This document shows, in pieces, positions 15,880 through 25,568 of a DNA stretch of 64,000 nt. A model generated the notes under the pieces. It was not told where the DNA came from. It was given only the letters and a program-made list of their open reading frames with translations, and ran no database searches. The stretch is from Haoranjiania flava (GTDB taxonomy: Bacteria; Bacteroidota; Bacteroidia; Chitinophagales; Chitinophagaceae), in NCBI RefSeq assembly GCF_025631005.1, contig NZ_JAOTPL010000009.1:62001-126000 (forward strand), read 5' to 3'. Both the position numbers and the translations under genes were made by a program. Each line of letters starts with the position of its first letter. Position 1 is the stretch's first letter.

Positions 15880-17652
15880 CTATTGGGGAATTGCAGCTCC
15901 CATTACTGTTTTGCCAGATCGGCTTTTTCCATTTTGATCAACAGATAGTAAATCGCTTTCCAAAGCCAGGTTTGAAGCTAAAATCTGTAGTTGCAATGTA
16001 CTCATTCCAGACTTTGCAGCTGCGCTTCCAGAATTTGCCAATGGGACGGTTTGTCCGAAACCTCCATATCTTCCGAAAGGATTAAATGCAGTAGTCGGAT
16101 CGAAACTTTGACGAGCATCCAAAACACCATCATAATTGAATACTCCTGTTCCAATAACGGAAGAACGGGAGATATTTGTGCCTCCTACTTCTGCTGTTGC
16201 TCCGGTGTTGCCAGAGACAATGGAATTATAAATATTTAAGATATTGGCATGAGCCGGATTATTGTAAATTGCGGATCCCGCAGGTACTCCCGTATTGCCT
16301 TGTCCACCGTCATTATTAGAAACTGTTGAATTAACCAAGTCTACTGTACAAACCCCATACAGAGATATACCCGCTCCAAACGCAGACCCATTGTTCTTAT
16401 TACCATAAATGGTACTGTTAACTATAACAAATTTAGATTTCTCTCGGGCATATATACCTGCTCCGGTACGGGTAGTAGCCCCCATAGTCCCCACTTCGTT
16501 ATTCGCTATGGTAACATTAAACAGATAATTATATGAAGTTCTGGCTGTATTTATGGCATATATTCCACCGCCTACACCACCGCCTCTGTTCCCTACTACT
16601 TCACTATCATACATGTAAAGTGTCGAACCATCATTCCAGATTCCTGCTCCGTTTGTTGTAGCTACTAAGCCTGAATTACTGGACACAGAACTATTTCTAA
16701 ACGTTACATGGGCATTACCTGTTAAAAACACCCCAGCACAATGAGTAGAAGTTTCATTATTGGAAATGATACTATTCTTAATTTCTACTTTACTACCTGC
16801 CACAACCAGCCCCCCACCGAAACTTCTGTTCACTGCGATTCCGTTTATTATAACTGAGCTGTTTGCAGAATGCGCACTTCCATCTCTGATAGTAAAACCA
16901 TCCATTTCCACTTTTTTATCCTGTTCCGGCAATGCTGTAATAACCATAGTATGATAAACCTTTCCAGTTGCCAACTGACCACTTAAGGTGGTTTTATTAA
17001 TTTCCGGATTAGCAACCGCACCAACCGTTGCCTGTTCCGGATAACCGCCTATAAGCTTCACATTTTGTGTTATCTCAAATGTCTTATCCTTATCAGCAGA
17101 AGTATTTCCTCCGGTTATAGTAACCTTTGGCTTATAAGTTCCCGCTGCTACATGGATAATATCTCCGCTTAAGGCTCTGTCTAAAGCTGCATCTAAAGTT
17201 GTTGATTTACTCCACGATAGCCCGTCACTTTCTTCCAAACCATCTGTCCGTACGTAAAAATGACGAGTATAGTCTGGTGCCGGATCGCCTGCATTTTGAA
17301 TAATGGTAAGCTCTGTTTTATCTTTTCCTGTGATATAGGCTTCCAATGTCGCCTGACGTTCGGTAGTCGTTCTGTTTTTTTGGATGGCCACTCTAACCTT
17401 ATCATCTGCAGAACCATTGGCATTTAATATAGACAACCATTTAGCCGCAGTTTTAACACGCCACGGTAAATTTGATTTTAAATCTACCTCAATAGTATCT
17501 ATATCATTACCCACTCTTACTTCCTGCTGTTCGAAACTGATTTCTGGTGTTTTGGGCGTAAAACTCTCCTGATCTATTTTTCGACAGGCAACTATACTCA
17601 TAAAAAACAGTATCATGCCCAGTAACTGAAATATTATCGATTTTTTTATCAT
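15880..17652 (-). CDS. BACON-like / right-handed beta-helix lipoprotein
   Basis: 590 residues. Lipoprotein signal with lipobox MSIVAC (about 18-23). A BACON-like beta-sandwich spans about 36-120 (ISFEQQEVRVG, NLPWRVKTAAKWLSI, TTTERQATLEAYITG, LTIIQNAGDP). A parallel beta-helix of the choice-of-anchor type follows, with FYVRTDG, SGDIIHVAAGTYKP and many repeats rich in Asn and Gly (GGGLVVAGSKVEIKNSIISN). Such surface proteins bind or cleave glycans in PUL operons. It is the fourth gene of susC-susD-NAGPA, 12 bp after the glycosidase. No catalytic residues identified; binding seems more likely than catalysis. Confidence 0.8.
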   Translation of the reverse strand: MIKKSIIFQLLGMILFFMSIVACRKIDQESFTPKTPEISFEQQEVRVGNDIDTIEVDLKSNLPWRVKTAAKWLSILNANGSADDKVRVAIQKNRTTTERQATLEAYITGKDKTELTIIQNAGDPAPDYTRHFYVRTDGLEESDGLSWSKSTTLDAALDRALSGDIIHVAAGTYKPKVTITGGNTSADKDKTFEITQNVKLIGGYPEQATVGAVANPEINKTTLSGQLATGKVYHTMVITALPEQDKKVEMDGFTIRDGSAHSANSSVIINGIAVNRSFGGGLVVAGSKVEIKNSIISNNETSTHCAGVFLTGNAHVTFRNSSVSSNSGLVATTNGAGIWNDGSTLYMYDSEVVGNRGGGVGGGIYAINTARTSYNYLFNVTIANNEVGTMGATTRTGAGIYAREKSKFVIVNSTIYGNKNNGSAFGAGISLYGVCTVDLVNSTVSNNDGGQGNTGVPAGSAIYNNPAHANILNIYNSIVSGNTGATAEVGGTNISRSSVIGTGVFNYDGVLDARQSFDPTTAFNPFGRYGGFGQTVPLANSGSAAAKSGMSTLQLQILASNLALESDLLSVDQNGKSRSGKTVMGAAIPQ

Positions 17653-17664
17653 GATTATATGTAT

Positions 17665-18615
17665 TTAATTGGTAACAGAAACCACTATTAAACCATTAGC
17701 TACAGATCTTTCCTTACCTCCATTATCTGTTGGCCAGTTTCTTACAGCAAATCTGCCTGCGCCAAAAGACGGAGTTGTTCTTATGAAGAAAGTGCTTGAA
17801 CCTCCTCCATCCAGATTAATAGCCTGATAAGCTCCGAGCGCTTTCATAAATTTCGCTAAATCATCATAATTCATTCCATTAGAATAATGAAAATTGCGGC
17901 CGTCTACTACCAGCATATAAACCTTTGTTCCATCCTGATTTACCCCAATACACGTTCTGGGCTCCAATCTCTTATCAACCTGCTGAACAGCAACCCCATC
18001 TTTCAATAAGGTAACTCTTCCGCCTACTGCTTCCTGAATGATATTTTTGATATCCGGATACATCTGTTGATCACCAATAACCGCCTTACCATCTTTGGTA
18101 ATTGCAAAAAATGTATTTACGGCATCTGTAACTGTAGTTTTGATAGCCAGACCTTCTTTATACACAATTCCCTGTGGTACTCCGGTGTCCATATTGTAGA
18201 AATCTGCATTGATACCAGCCCACACTTTATGGCCTTCAAAGTCTTCGTATATTGCCTGCTTTGTCATAGGTTGCATACCAAATGAAGGTGAATTATTTGG
18301 TGTAGATACTTCAATTCTGATGCTGGGGCTTGTTAAATCTATTTCAAAAACAAAAGCCTTTATGGATAAGCCGGTAGTAGACAAGTAACGGATTTCGGTA
18401 GCTTCCAGTCCGTCGATAAGCTTATATGTTGTATCGGTAGTGATACGGGCTATAAGATCGCTGTTGTTGACAACTTTGGTTGCAACTGCTGTTTTCGGAT
18501 TTGGGATAAACTGCTCATAGGCTTTAATTAATCCTTCATTTTTGCTGCACCCTGTTGTGAACAGCATGGAGAATGAAAGTCCTATCGACAGAAAAATGTG
18601 ATGTATATTTTTCAT
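17665..18615 (-). CDS. phosphodiester glycosidase family (NAGPA) lipoprotein
   Basis: 316 residues, lipoprotein signal with lipobox FTTGC near residue 23. The NAGPA/DUF2233 domain fills the rest: GLSIKAFVFEIDL, WAGINADFYNMDTGVPQGIV, RTCIGVNQDGTKVYMLVVDG, and the family signature AINLDGGGSSTFF. The mammalian relative removes GlcNAc from GlcNAc-1-phospho-mannose diesters. Bacterial members act on phosphodiester-linked sugars or on related glycosides. It lies between susD and the beta-helix gene with gaps of 12-16 bp, so it belongs to the same operon. Export and lipidation place it on the cell envelope. Confidence 0.88.
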   Translation of the reverse strand: MKNIHHIFLSIGLSFSMLFTTGCSKNEGLIKAYEQFIPNPKTAVATKVVNNSDLIARITTDTTYKLIDGLEATEIRYLSTTGLSIKAFVFEIDLTSPSIRIEVSTPNNSPSFGMQPMTKQAIYEDFEGHKVWAGINADFYNMDTGVPQGIVYKEGLAIKTTVTDAVNTFFAITKDGKAVIGDQQMYPDIKNIIQEAVGGRVTLLKDGVAVQQVDKRLEPRTCIGVNQDGTKVYMLVVDGRNFHYSNGMNYDDLAKFMKALGAYQAINLDGGGSSTFFIRTTPSFGAGRFAVRNWPTDNGGKERSVANGLIVVSVTN

Positions 18616-18631
18616 TTTAACAATCTTTTAA

Positions 18632-19903
18632 TTAGTAGCCTGGATTAGGCTCAAGGTTAGTATTATATTGTAATTCACGGCCTGGGATAGGTAATACCGT
18701 CTGATAGTTTAAAATACCCAGTTTTTCGACTGCCGTATTGGTACGCACCAAATCGTAATACCTAAAATTTTCTCCGAACAGTTCCAAGTTCCGCTCATTC
18801 AACATCGCTTCCTGGTATTGCTCATCGGAAGTAACCGATATATCAGTCAATCCCCGGTAACGGCGTAATTCGTTCAGCCTGTCAATGCCTTTGATTCTGC
18901 CTTGCGCTTCTGCGCTGATTAAATACAATTCGGAAATTCTGGATATGATTACAGGATCCCGGCCGGTTTGGCCGCTGGGATATTTATTGATACAATAGGT
19001 TCCGGCAATATTTGTGATGGTAATATCCCTGCGCTTATCAGTGCCAGAATAGGCATCCACCATTTGCTGGGAAACCCGGTAAACGCCTTGCCCTTTGTTC
19101 GGGTGTGCATAGGAATAAAACAGGTCGGATATATTGATGCTTGATTCTTCTGTCCGGTTTTCAAATGCAAAAATAATCTCGCTATTGGCCTGCTTTCTAA
19201 AGATTTTCTCAAAGCTGTCCAGTTTGTATTTATTGGAGGTGATCAGCTTCTCAGCAATAGCCGCAGCTTCCGGCTTTTTATCCTGATACAAAAAGACCCT
19301 TGCTTTCAATGCTTCAACCGCATCTTTAGAGACATAATAATAGCTGGAGGATTCGCCTAACAACTCTTCTGCCGCATCGAGGTTCTCTTCTATAAATGCC
19401 CAGACTTCTTCTTTGGAATTTCTTGATAATTTTTCCAGTGAATTTTTACGGTAAATAGGAACTCCGCCCCAGCGGGTCAGCAGGTTATAGTAGATCAGTG
19501 CCCGGAAGTAATAGGCTTCTCCTAAAGCGGTATTCCTTACACTGTTTGGAGCCTGGTTTTCGCATATCGAGATTACATTATTTACCTGATAAAGCGCACC
19601 ATAATAGCCATTCCAGCCGTTGGAAACAACGCCGGCAAGCGGACTTAGCTGCGAATTGATTAAATCAAGCGGTGAGCCCGAAGCGGTATGAAGATTTCCT
19701 CCCAGGATATCGAACAGGATAAAAGCATGCACGCCCGGGTCATTCTGCATATCGTTGTACATGCCTATGCGTAATGCCGGCAAATCTTTTTCAGTGATTG
19801 CGTCCGGTGACATCGACGAGTGAGGATAGAGGTCCAGCTTATCGGCGCATGAACCTAAAAACATACCCGTGAGCAGCAATACAGATAAACATTTGTTTTT
19901 CAT
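18632..19903 (-). CDS. SusD/RagB-family outer membrane lipoprotein
   Basis: 423 residues. Lipobox FLGSC near 15-19. The TPR-like SusD scaffold shows GNAYYGALYQVNNVISICE-like helices, ALGEAYYFRALIYYNLL, RWGGVPIY, VEALKARVFLY, and the C-terminal SELYLISAEAQ, LNELRRYRGL, ERNLELFGENFRYYDLVR and LPIPGRELQYN. It forms the lid of the SusC pore and binds glycan. Shorter than the common 500-600 residues, as in smaller SusD types. Encoded 19 bp after susC. Confidence 0.93.
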   Translation of the reverse strand: MKNKCLSVLLLTGMFLGSCADKLDLYPHSSMSPDAITEKDLPALRIGMYNDMQNDPGVHAFILFDILGGNLHTASGSPLDLINSQLSPLAGVVSNGWNGYYGALYQVNNVISICENQAPNSVRNTALGEAYYFRALIYYNLLTRWGGVPIYRKNSLEKLSRNSKEEVWAFIEENLDAAEELLGESSSYYYVSKDAVEALKARVFLYQDKKPEAAAIAEKLITSNKYKLDSFEKIFRKQANSEIIFAFENRTEESSINISDLFYSYAHPNKGQGVYRVSQQMVDAYSGTDKRRDITITNIAGTYCINKYPSGQTGRDPVIISRISELYLISAEAQGRIKGIDRLNELRRYRGLTDISVTSDEQYQEAMLNERNLELFGENFRYYDLVRTNTAVEKLGILNYQTVLPIPGRELQYNTNLEPNPGY

Positions 19904-19922
19904 AATCGTAAGGATTTAATAA

Positions 19923-22900
19923 CTAGAAAATAAGGTTGGCCCCAATGTTAAAGGTTCGTGGCTGTGGGTTATTTAAGGCATCGATGCCTGAAAATCTAGG
20001 ATCTAAATTAGTATTTACCTCAGGATCCCATCCGGAATATTTTGTCCACAAGAAGAGGTTGTCCATCTGTGCAAAAAGTCTAATCTGGCTTACTTTTAAC
20101 TTTCTTACTGTAAATTCAGGTAGCAAATATCCCAGTGTTATCGCTCTTAATCTAATAAACGATGCATCTTCCAGAAATCTGGTTGAATTACGTGTATTAA
20201 ACGTCTCACTTGCTATCGCTCTTGGATAAACTTTCGTTGTACCTGGTCCCGTCCAACGATTTTGTACATATTCCTCAAGTTGGGCAAATCTGTAACCGAT
20301 ACGTCCCAACCCGTTTGGCTTCCACGCAGCATAAATATTTGCTCCATAGCTATAAGTAGTCAAGACGTCTAATTGTAGCTTTTTGTACCTGAAACTATTA
20401 CTCCATCCGCCAGAAAATTTAGGATTTGATGACCCTACTACAACCCTGTCGTTGTCGTTAACGATATTGTTTCCGTCTAAATCTGTCCATTTAACATCTC
20501 CGGCTCTAACTCCTAAATCAAATTGTGCCTGCGGAACCTCTCCATCGTATTGATAAATACCCTGCGATTCAAAAAGATAATAAGAACCTATATCTCTGCC
20601 CACTACGAGTGCGCGGTTATCGCCAATAGAAATTGGTTTGTTCTCGTTATCTATAAGAGATAAAATTTTATTCTTGTTATGTGCAATGTTAAAATTAGAG
20701 TTCCACACTACCGGCCCTAATTTAAAGTTTGTACTTGCCGAAAACTCTATCCCTTTATTCTCCATCGATCCAATATTGGATATGATACTTGTCATACCAC
20801 TGGTGGCATGGATAGGCATACTATACAATAAATCTGTCGTTTTCTTATAATAAGCGTCCAGAGATAAATTTACCCTTCTCTTAAACAAAGAAATATCAAA
20901 ACCCAGATCGTACTGGTCTGCTTTCTCCCAGGTCAGGTTTTCGTTTCCAAAAGTAGAAACAGAAATTCCGCTAAGTCCTCCATAATTTTGACCTCCGGCA
21001 ATTAAAGGCTGGTAAGCATAGTTTCCTATTCCTTCCTGATTACCTGTTTTACCATAGCTCGCCCGTAATTTCAAATCCAGATCAGTGCCATCCATAAACT
21101 GTTCTTTGGAAACGTTCCATCCGAAAGACAAGGAGGGAAAAATCCCCCACCTGTTATCAGACCGAAACTTGGAAGAGCCATCTGCTCTAAGCGTTCCTGT
21201 GAACATGTACTTGTCGTCATAAGAAATTGTAGCCCTTCCAAAATAAGATTCTAATGCGTATTCGCTTGGTGCGCCGCTTGCGCCGGTTATTTCAGAAGCC
21301 ACAGATACCACTCCCAGGGAAGGCGTAGGAAACCCACGGGCATCTATATTCGAGTTTCTGCTATGTAACTTCTGGAATGAGTGTCCTAATAAACCGCTTA
21401 AACTATATTTGCCAAAAGTATTGGTATAGTTCAGCACATTTTCAGTCAGATAATTCTGTATCAACCTATTATCATCCAACAACCTGCCTACTCCAGTTCC
21501 ATAAGGATGTCTTTCGTTATAATAGGTATAATCGTAAGTATAGGCGATATCTGCACTAAATGAAGATTTAAAAGAGATGTTCTCATTGAAATTGATCTTA
21601 CCATAATATGTACCTAAATACCTGAAATTGTCTACATATGCAGTTTGTTCATTTAATATTTGAATTGGATTATGGCGCATCAGTTCATCAGTTCCACCAA
21701 CATAATAATCTCCGTTAGGTTTATATGGCCTGTCGAAAGGTCTCTGTTCGATTGCCCTGGCTAAAATAGTAGAACCTAAGTTTGCTCCCGGAACCTGATT
21801 GTTTCGGATATAATTTGCCATGTTATTGAAACCAATCTCTAACCAATCAGTAAATTGATGCGTGAATTTAGTATTCAGATTATATTTCTTGATAGAATTA
21901 TTATGAACAACCCCTTCCTGATCTGTAAAACCTACACCCACATAATATTTGGTATTCGTTGTACCTCCCGAAAAATTAGTATTGATATTTTTGAAATATC
22001 CCTTTTGGAGGATTAAGCCCAGCCAATCGGTATCAGGCATATTTCCGAAAGGGTTAGAAATCGGAATTTTATAGTTAGCATCTCCCGGTTGCAGACCGTA
22101 TTGTCTATTATAATTTTCCTGTCCTTCATTAAACTGCAATACATAAAGGTCAGAATTCGCAATTTTCAGCTTGTCTTTATCGGCAAACTCAGAGAAACCT
22201 GTAGTAACATCTACCTTTACAACATTTCGTCCGTTCTTTCCCGATTTTGTAGTAATCAGGATAACACCGTTACTTGCTCTTGAACCGTATATAGCAGCAG
22301 ATGCAGCATCTTTAAGTACCTCAATAGATTCAATATCAGCATGGTTTAATGCTGCCAAAGGACTGTATGTTTCCCCAAAATCGTAGATGGACATATTAGT
22401 GCTGTTGATCGGGATACCGTCCACTACATATAGCGGGTTGTTGCCAGCACTTATAGAAGAAGCTCCTCTAACAGCAACTCTCTCACCTGAGGCTAAGTTT
22501 CCAGAACCTATCGACAGATTTACTCCCGCAATTTTTCCTTCCAAAAGTCTTATAGGGGAAGAAGATGGCCTTATATCTTCGTCTTTAAATTTTATGCTGC
22601 CAATCGCACTAGTCACTAACGCTCTTCTCTGCGTTCCATATCCCACCACCACCACTTCATCTAAATCCGAAGCCGAAGGCGTCATTTTTACCAGCAGCGA
22701 AATATTAGAATTGCCGGTAATTTCATATCCGGAGAGCTCCTGATCTTCAAAACTAACATTGGAAACAAAAAAAGAATAATGCTTACCTGCCGGAAGGTTT
22801 TTAAATTCAAAATAACCAACAGAATCTGTCTGCGTGCCTACAGATAAATCAGTGTCGTCGTTTTTGGCAATTACAGTAGCTCCCGGAAGGGGTATATCTT

Positions 22901-23021
22901 TGAGATCCCTTACAAAACCTTTTACTTCATTATTTAATGTCTGGCCCATAGCCACAGGGGCAAGAGCAGTAAAAAGAATGAACAGGAGCAAGAGCTTTCT
23001 TGAGCTGAACAATGAAATCAT
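19923..23021 (-). CDS. SusC/RagA TonB-linked outer membrane transporter
   Basis: 1032 residues. Signal peptide to about residue 26, carboxypeptidase-regulatory-like domain at about 30-112, TonB box DEVVVVGYGTQR near 120, plug (LLEGKIAGVNL, VRGASSISAGNNPLYVVDGIP, IESIEVLKDAASAAIYGSRA, SNGVILITTKSG), then a 22-strand barrel ending NPQPRTFNIGANLIF. It imports glycan fragments with the SusD partner. No N-terminal STN domain is present, although a sigma/FecR pair is encoded just upstream; that domain is usually what signals to FecR. First gene of a four-gene operon. Confidence 0.95.
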   Translation of the reverse strand: MISLFSSRKLLLLFILFTALAPVAMGQTLNNEVKGFVRDLKDIPLPGATVIAKNDDTDLSVGTQTDSVGYFEFKNLPAGKHYSFFVSNVSFEDQELSGYEITGNSNISLLVKMTPSASDLDEVVVVGYGTQRRALVTSAIGSIKFKDEDIRPSSSPIRLLEGKIAGVNLSIGSGNLASGERVAVRGASSISAGNNPLYVVDGIPINSTNMSIYDFGETYSPLAALNHADIESIEVLKDAASAAIYGSRASNGVILITTKSGKNGRNVVKVDVTTGFSEFADKDKLKIANSDLYVLQFNEGQENYNRQYGLQPGDANYKIPISNPFGNMPDTDWLGLILQKGYFKNINTNFSGGTTNTKYYVGVGFTDQEGVVHNNSIKKYNLNTKFTHQFTDWLEIGFNNMANYIRNNQVPGANLGSTILARAIEQRPFDRPYKPNGDYYVGGTDELMRHNPIQILNEQTAYVDNFRYLGTYYGKINFNENISFKSSFSADIAYTYDYTYYNERHPYGTGVGRLLDDNRLIQNYLTENVLNYTNTFGKYSLSGLLGHSFQKLHSRNSNIDARGFPTPSLGVVSVASEITGASGAPSEYALESYFGRATISYDDKYMFTGTLRADGSSKFRSDNRWGIFPSLSFGWNVSKEQFMDGTDLDLKLRASYGKTGNQEGIGNYAYQPLIAGGQNYGGLSGISVSTFGNENLTWEKADQYDLGFDISLFKRRVNLSLDAYYKKTTDLLYSMPIHATSGMTSIISNIGSMENKGIEFSASTNFKLGPVVWNSNFNIAHNKNKILSLIDNENKPISIGDNRALVVGRDIGSYYLFESQGIYQYDGEVPQAQFDLGVRAGDVKWTDLDGNNIVNDNDRVVVGSSNPKFSGGWSNSFRYKKLQLDVLTTYSYGANIYAAWKPNGLGRIGYRFAQLEEYVQNRWTGPGTTKVYPRAIASETFNTRNSTRFLEDASFIRLRAITLGYLLPEFTVRKLKVSQIRLFAQMDNLFLWTKYSGWDPEVNTNLDPRFSGIDALNNPQPRTFNIGANLIF

Positions 23022-23126
23022 AACAAGTGGGTTTTCTTATAATACGGTTCAATATCGATTTACCCTACCTGTTGTTTAAAATTTTTATAAAATTAACATG
23101 CAAATTGAGGAAATGATAAAGCCGTA

Positions 23127-23900
23127 TCACTTCAACTCCACAACAGACAGCACCGGTCGGTGGTCTGAGGCAATTTTTTCATCTATGACTTTATAATGCT
23201 TTTTCTTCCAGCGATGGTTTTTAGACACGAGCACGTAATCTATTTTTTTGCGTGGCTCATTCGAGGGGAATGAAAGTGAATGTCCCGGGTCCGTATCATT
23301 GTACCATTTGTAAAAATAATCTGTCATGGTCACCTCGCCGGGCTCTGCATTGAAATCGCCTGCAAGTATGGAAGGTTTTTTGATGTCAGAAAATACTTCC
23401 TGGAGTTTCTTGGCCTGCTCAATTCTTTCTGTAGGATTTTTTACATAATCCAGATGAATAGCAGTAAAAAGGAAAGACTTGTTTTTCCTGAGTTTTACTT
23501 CAACAGTAGCTGCCACCCGCGGCTCACTTTTGGAGAAATTTGGCAGCCTGGTAACAAACTGATCTACGATAGGATACTTGCTAAGGATGCCCACACCATA
23601 ACCGCCGCCATCATAATCCATATTCTTACCATAGAAATAATTCATTTTCGTAAGCGCGGCCAGCTCTTTTAACTGATCTACCTTGTTTGTGCGATTGGTG
23701 ACGCTGTCTACCTCCTGCAAGGATACTACATCAGGATTTGCGTCATTAATCACTCTTGCAATCTGTTGAAGATCAATCCTGCCGTTCATATCCTCCCCGC
23801 GGTGGATGTTGTAACTGAGTACCCTGATTGTCTGGGATTGAGCAAATTTTACCTGAAAGCTAAAAGCCGCCAGCAGAAAAAATAAAAAGGATTTGTGCAT
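23127..23900 (-). CDS. exported endonuclease/exonuclease/phosphatase (EEP) family hydrolase
   Basis: 257 residues with a signal peptide (about 1-22, FSFQVKFAQSQ). EEP motifs: VLSYNIHRGED, VVSLQEVD, AIHLDYV, ILAGDFNAEP, KKIDYVLVS and SDHRPVLSV. These give a metal-dependent phosphodiesterase or phosphomonoesterase acting outside the cytoplasm, on nucleic acid, lipid or sugar phosphodiesters. It lies between fecR and susC with gaps of 36 and 105 bp, so it may act on the same substrate as the NAGPA enzyme. Substrate not predictable from sequence. Confidence 0.87.
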   Translation of the reverse strand: MHKSFLFFLLAAFSFQVKFAQSQTIRVLSYNIHRGEDMNGRIDLQQIARVINDANPDVVSLQEVDSVTNRTNKVDQLKELAALTKMNYFYGKNMDYDGGGYGVGILSKYPIVDQFVTRLPNFSKSEPRVAATVEVKLRKNKSFLFTAIHLDYVKNPTERIEQAKKLQEVFSDIKKPSILAGDFNAEPGEVTMTDYFYKWYNDTDPGHSLSFPSNEPRKKIDYVLVSKNHRWKKKHYKVIDEKIASDHRPVLSVVELK

Positions 23901-23936
23901 AATGTAAAAATTAAATAGATATTGTAGGGGTTATAG

Positions 23937-24980
23937 TTACTTATTCTTATGAAGGATATATTTGCCGCCGGTTTTCGTTAAAGTTAACCCATTCAAGCTG
24001 GCAATTGACTGTAAAATTCGTTCAAGCGAATCTGTTTTATCCAGTTTGGCAATGAAAGTCATGCCTTTCACATCTTCTTCCTCATAAACGATCTCCGTTT
24101 CATAGAGGCGCGCCAGTTCGTTAAGCACCTCTGAGAGCGGCTGATTGCCAAACATGTACCAGTGGTTTTCTGAAAGATGTTTTTCCTTCACTTGCGGCAG
24201 AGGATCTTCGGATAAAGTTCCGCGCGTTTGTACCACCCGTTTCTGCTTTGGAGACACAACCGTTACAGCATTGGTCACCTTATCATAAAAAAGCGTTTGG
24301 CCAGGGTGCAGCATGTGTTGTTCATTTGCATTCGCATTTTCTTTCACTAATATTTTTCCTTCAAACAAGTGTACCGTAATTACCGGCTCCATTTGAAAGG
24401 TCCTTACCGTAAAAATTGTTCCCAACACGGTGGTAGAAAGTGCACCTGAGCGGACAACAAATGGCCGTGAGGAATCTTTTGCTACATTAAAAACAGCTTC
24501 TCCATCCAGGCGAATGCTCCTTTCCGTGAATGGTTCGGCATAAGCAACAGAACTCTTTGGCAAGAGATACACTATACTTCCATCGGGCATATAGAAACCT
24601 AGCGTATCATTATTTTTATTTTCAATTATTTTTTCCATGCTGGAAGAATGCGCTACCGGGGAAGGCGCGGTTTTTTCTTCTTTACCTAATAACATCCAGA
24701 TGCCGAAAATTATCACAATCAGGGATGCGGCTGCTAAGAAAGGCCTCCACAGCTTTTTGACGCTGCGCCGGCTTGAATCCAGGTTGCCGGAGATCTTATT
24801 CCAGGCCCGAAATCTTGCTTCATCTGAACCAGACACTTCACCTTCAAACATCTTCCACTCCTCTTCATTCAGGTATTCATTCAGCACAGCAGGGTTTTCT
24901 TTTAAATAGACCGCTACCCGCTCGCTATCCTCCCGGCTTAGCTGCTCATGAAAAAACTTATATATTTTCTCCTTAGTCAT
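23937..24980 (-). CDS. FecR-family anti-sigma factor
   Basis: 347 residues. A cytoplasmic helical part (1-79) should hold the ECF sigma factor. One membrane helix (about 80-99) follows, then the periplasmic FecR domain (FYMPDGSIVYLLPKSSVAY, FNVAKDSSRPFVVRSGALST, GTIFTVRTF, HLFEGKILV), and a DUF4974 end (PLSEVLNELARLYETEIVY, LERILQSIASLNGLTL). Paired with the sigma gene 36 bp upstream. Likely relays a glycan signal from a SusC-type transporter. Confidence 0.93.
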   Translation of the reverse strand: MTKEKIYKFFHEQLSREDSERVAVYLKENPAVLNEYLNEEEWKMFEGEVSGSDEARFRAWNKISGNLDSSRRSVKKLWRPFLAAASLIVIIFGIWMLLGKEEKTAPSPVAHSSSMEKIIENKNNDTLGFYMPDGSIVYLLPKSSVAYAEPFTERSIRLDGEAVFNVAKDSSRPFVVRSGALSTTVLGTIFTVRTFQMEPVITVHLFEGKILVKENANANEQHMLHPGQTLFYDKVTNAVTVVSPKQKRVVQTRGTLSEDPLPQVKEKHLSENHWYMFGNQPLSEVLNELARLYETEIVYEEEDVKGMTFIAKLDKTDSLERILQSIASLNGLTLTKTGGKYILHKNK

Positions 24981-25016
24981 CGTATTAAATACGTTTGAAA
25001 TAGCTTTTACCCTTCC

Positions 25017-25568
25017 TTAACTTTGATAACTTAGCAATATTAAGAGAATATTAATTTTTGAAAGGTGCGGTCTTAACTGTTTCAACGCTTCGGAAATGTG
25101 TTTTTCTACCGTTTTAAGTGAAATAGCAAGTTCAACAGCAATCTCTTTGTAACTCCATCCTTCTATCCTACTTAAAATAAATACCTTCTTCCTCATAGGC
25201 GGCATCATTTCAATGTAATTCTGCAACTGGTTGTTGAGCTCGTTGTAAGAAATGGTATCCCAGGTAGCGTTTTGCACTTCTTGGTCAGATAGCGTATTGA
25301 TCACTGAAAGCAGATTATTCTGTTTGCGGATCTGGTCGATTAAGGTGGTGCGGGCAATTCGGAAAAGCTGTATAGAAACAGACAATGATTCATTCAGGCT
25401 GGCCCTGTACTTCCACAACTTGATAAAAGTTTCCTGTACTACTTCTTCTGCAAGATATTCAGAATGAGTCCTGTTGAATATAAAAGAGTATAGTTTACCG
25501 AAATACTCTTCGAATACCTCTTTAAAAACAACCTCATCGCCTTCCTTTAAAGCATATACAATGTTCAA
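25017..25568 (-). CDS. ECF-type RNA polymerase sigma factor
   Basis: 183 residues. Region 2 near 20-85 (FEEYFGKLYSFIFNRTHSEY, AEEVVQETFIKLWKYR). Region 4 near 120-175 (MPPMRKKVFILSRIEGWSYK, EIAVELAISLKTVEKHISEAL) with a clear helix-turn-helix. First gene of the glycan block and paired with fecR. Expected to turn on the downstream susC operon when released. Confidence 0.93.
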   Translation of the reverse strand: MNIVYALKEGDEVVFKEVFEEYFGKLYSFIFNRTHSEYLAEEVVQETFIKLWKYRASLNESLSVSIQLFRIARTTLIDQIRKQNNLLSVINTLSDQEVQNATWDTISYNELNNQLQNYIEMMPPMRKKVFILSRIEGWSYKEIAVELAISLKTVEKHISEALKQLRPHLSKINILLILLSYQS

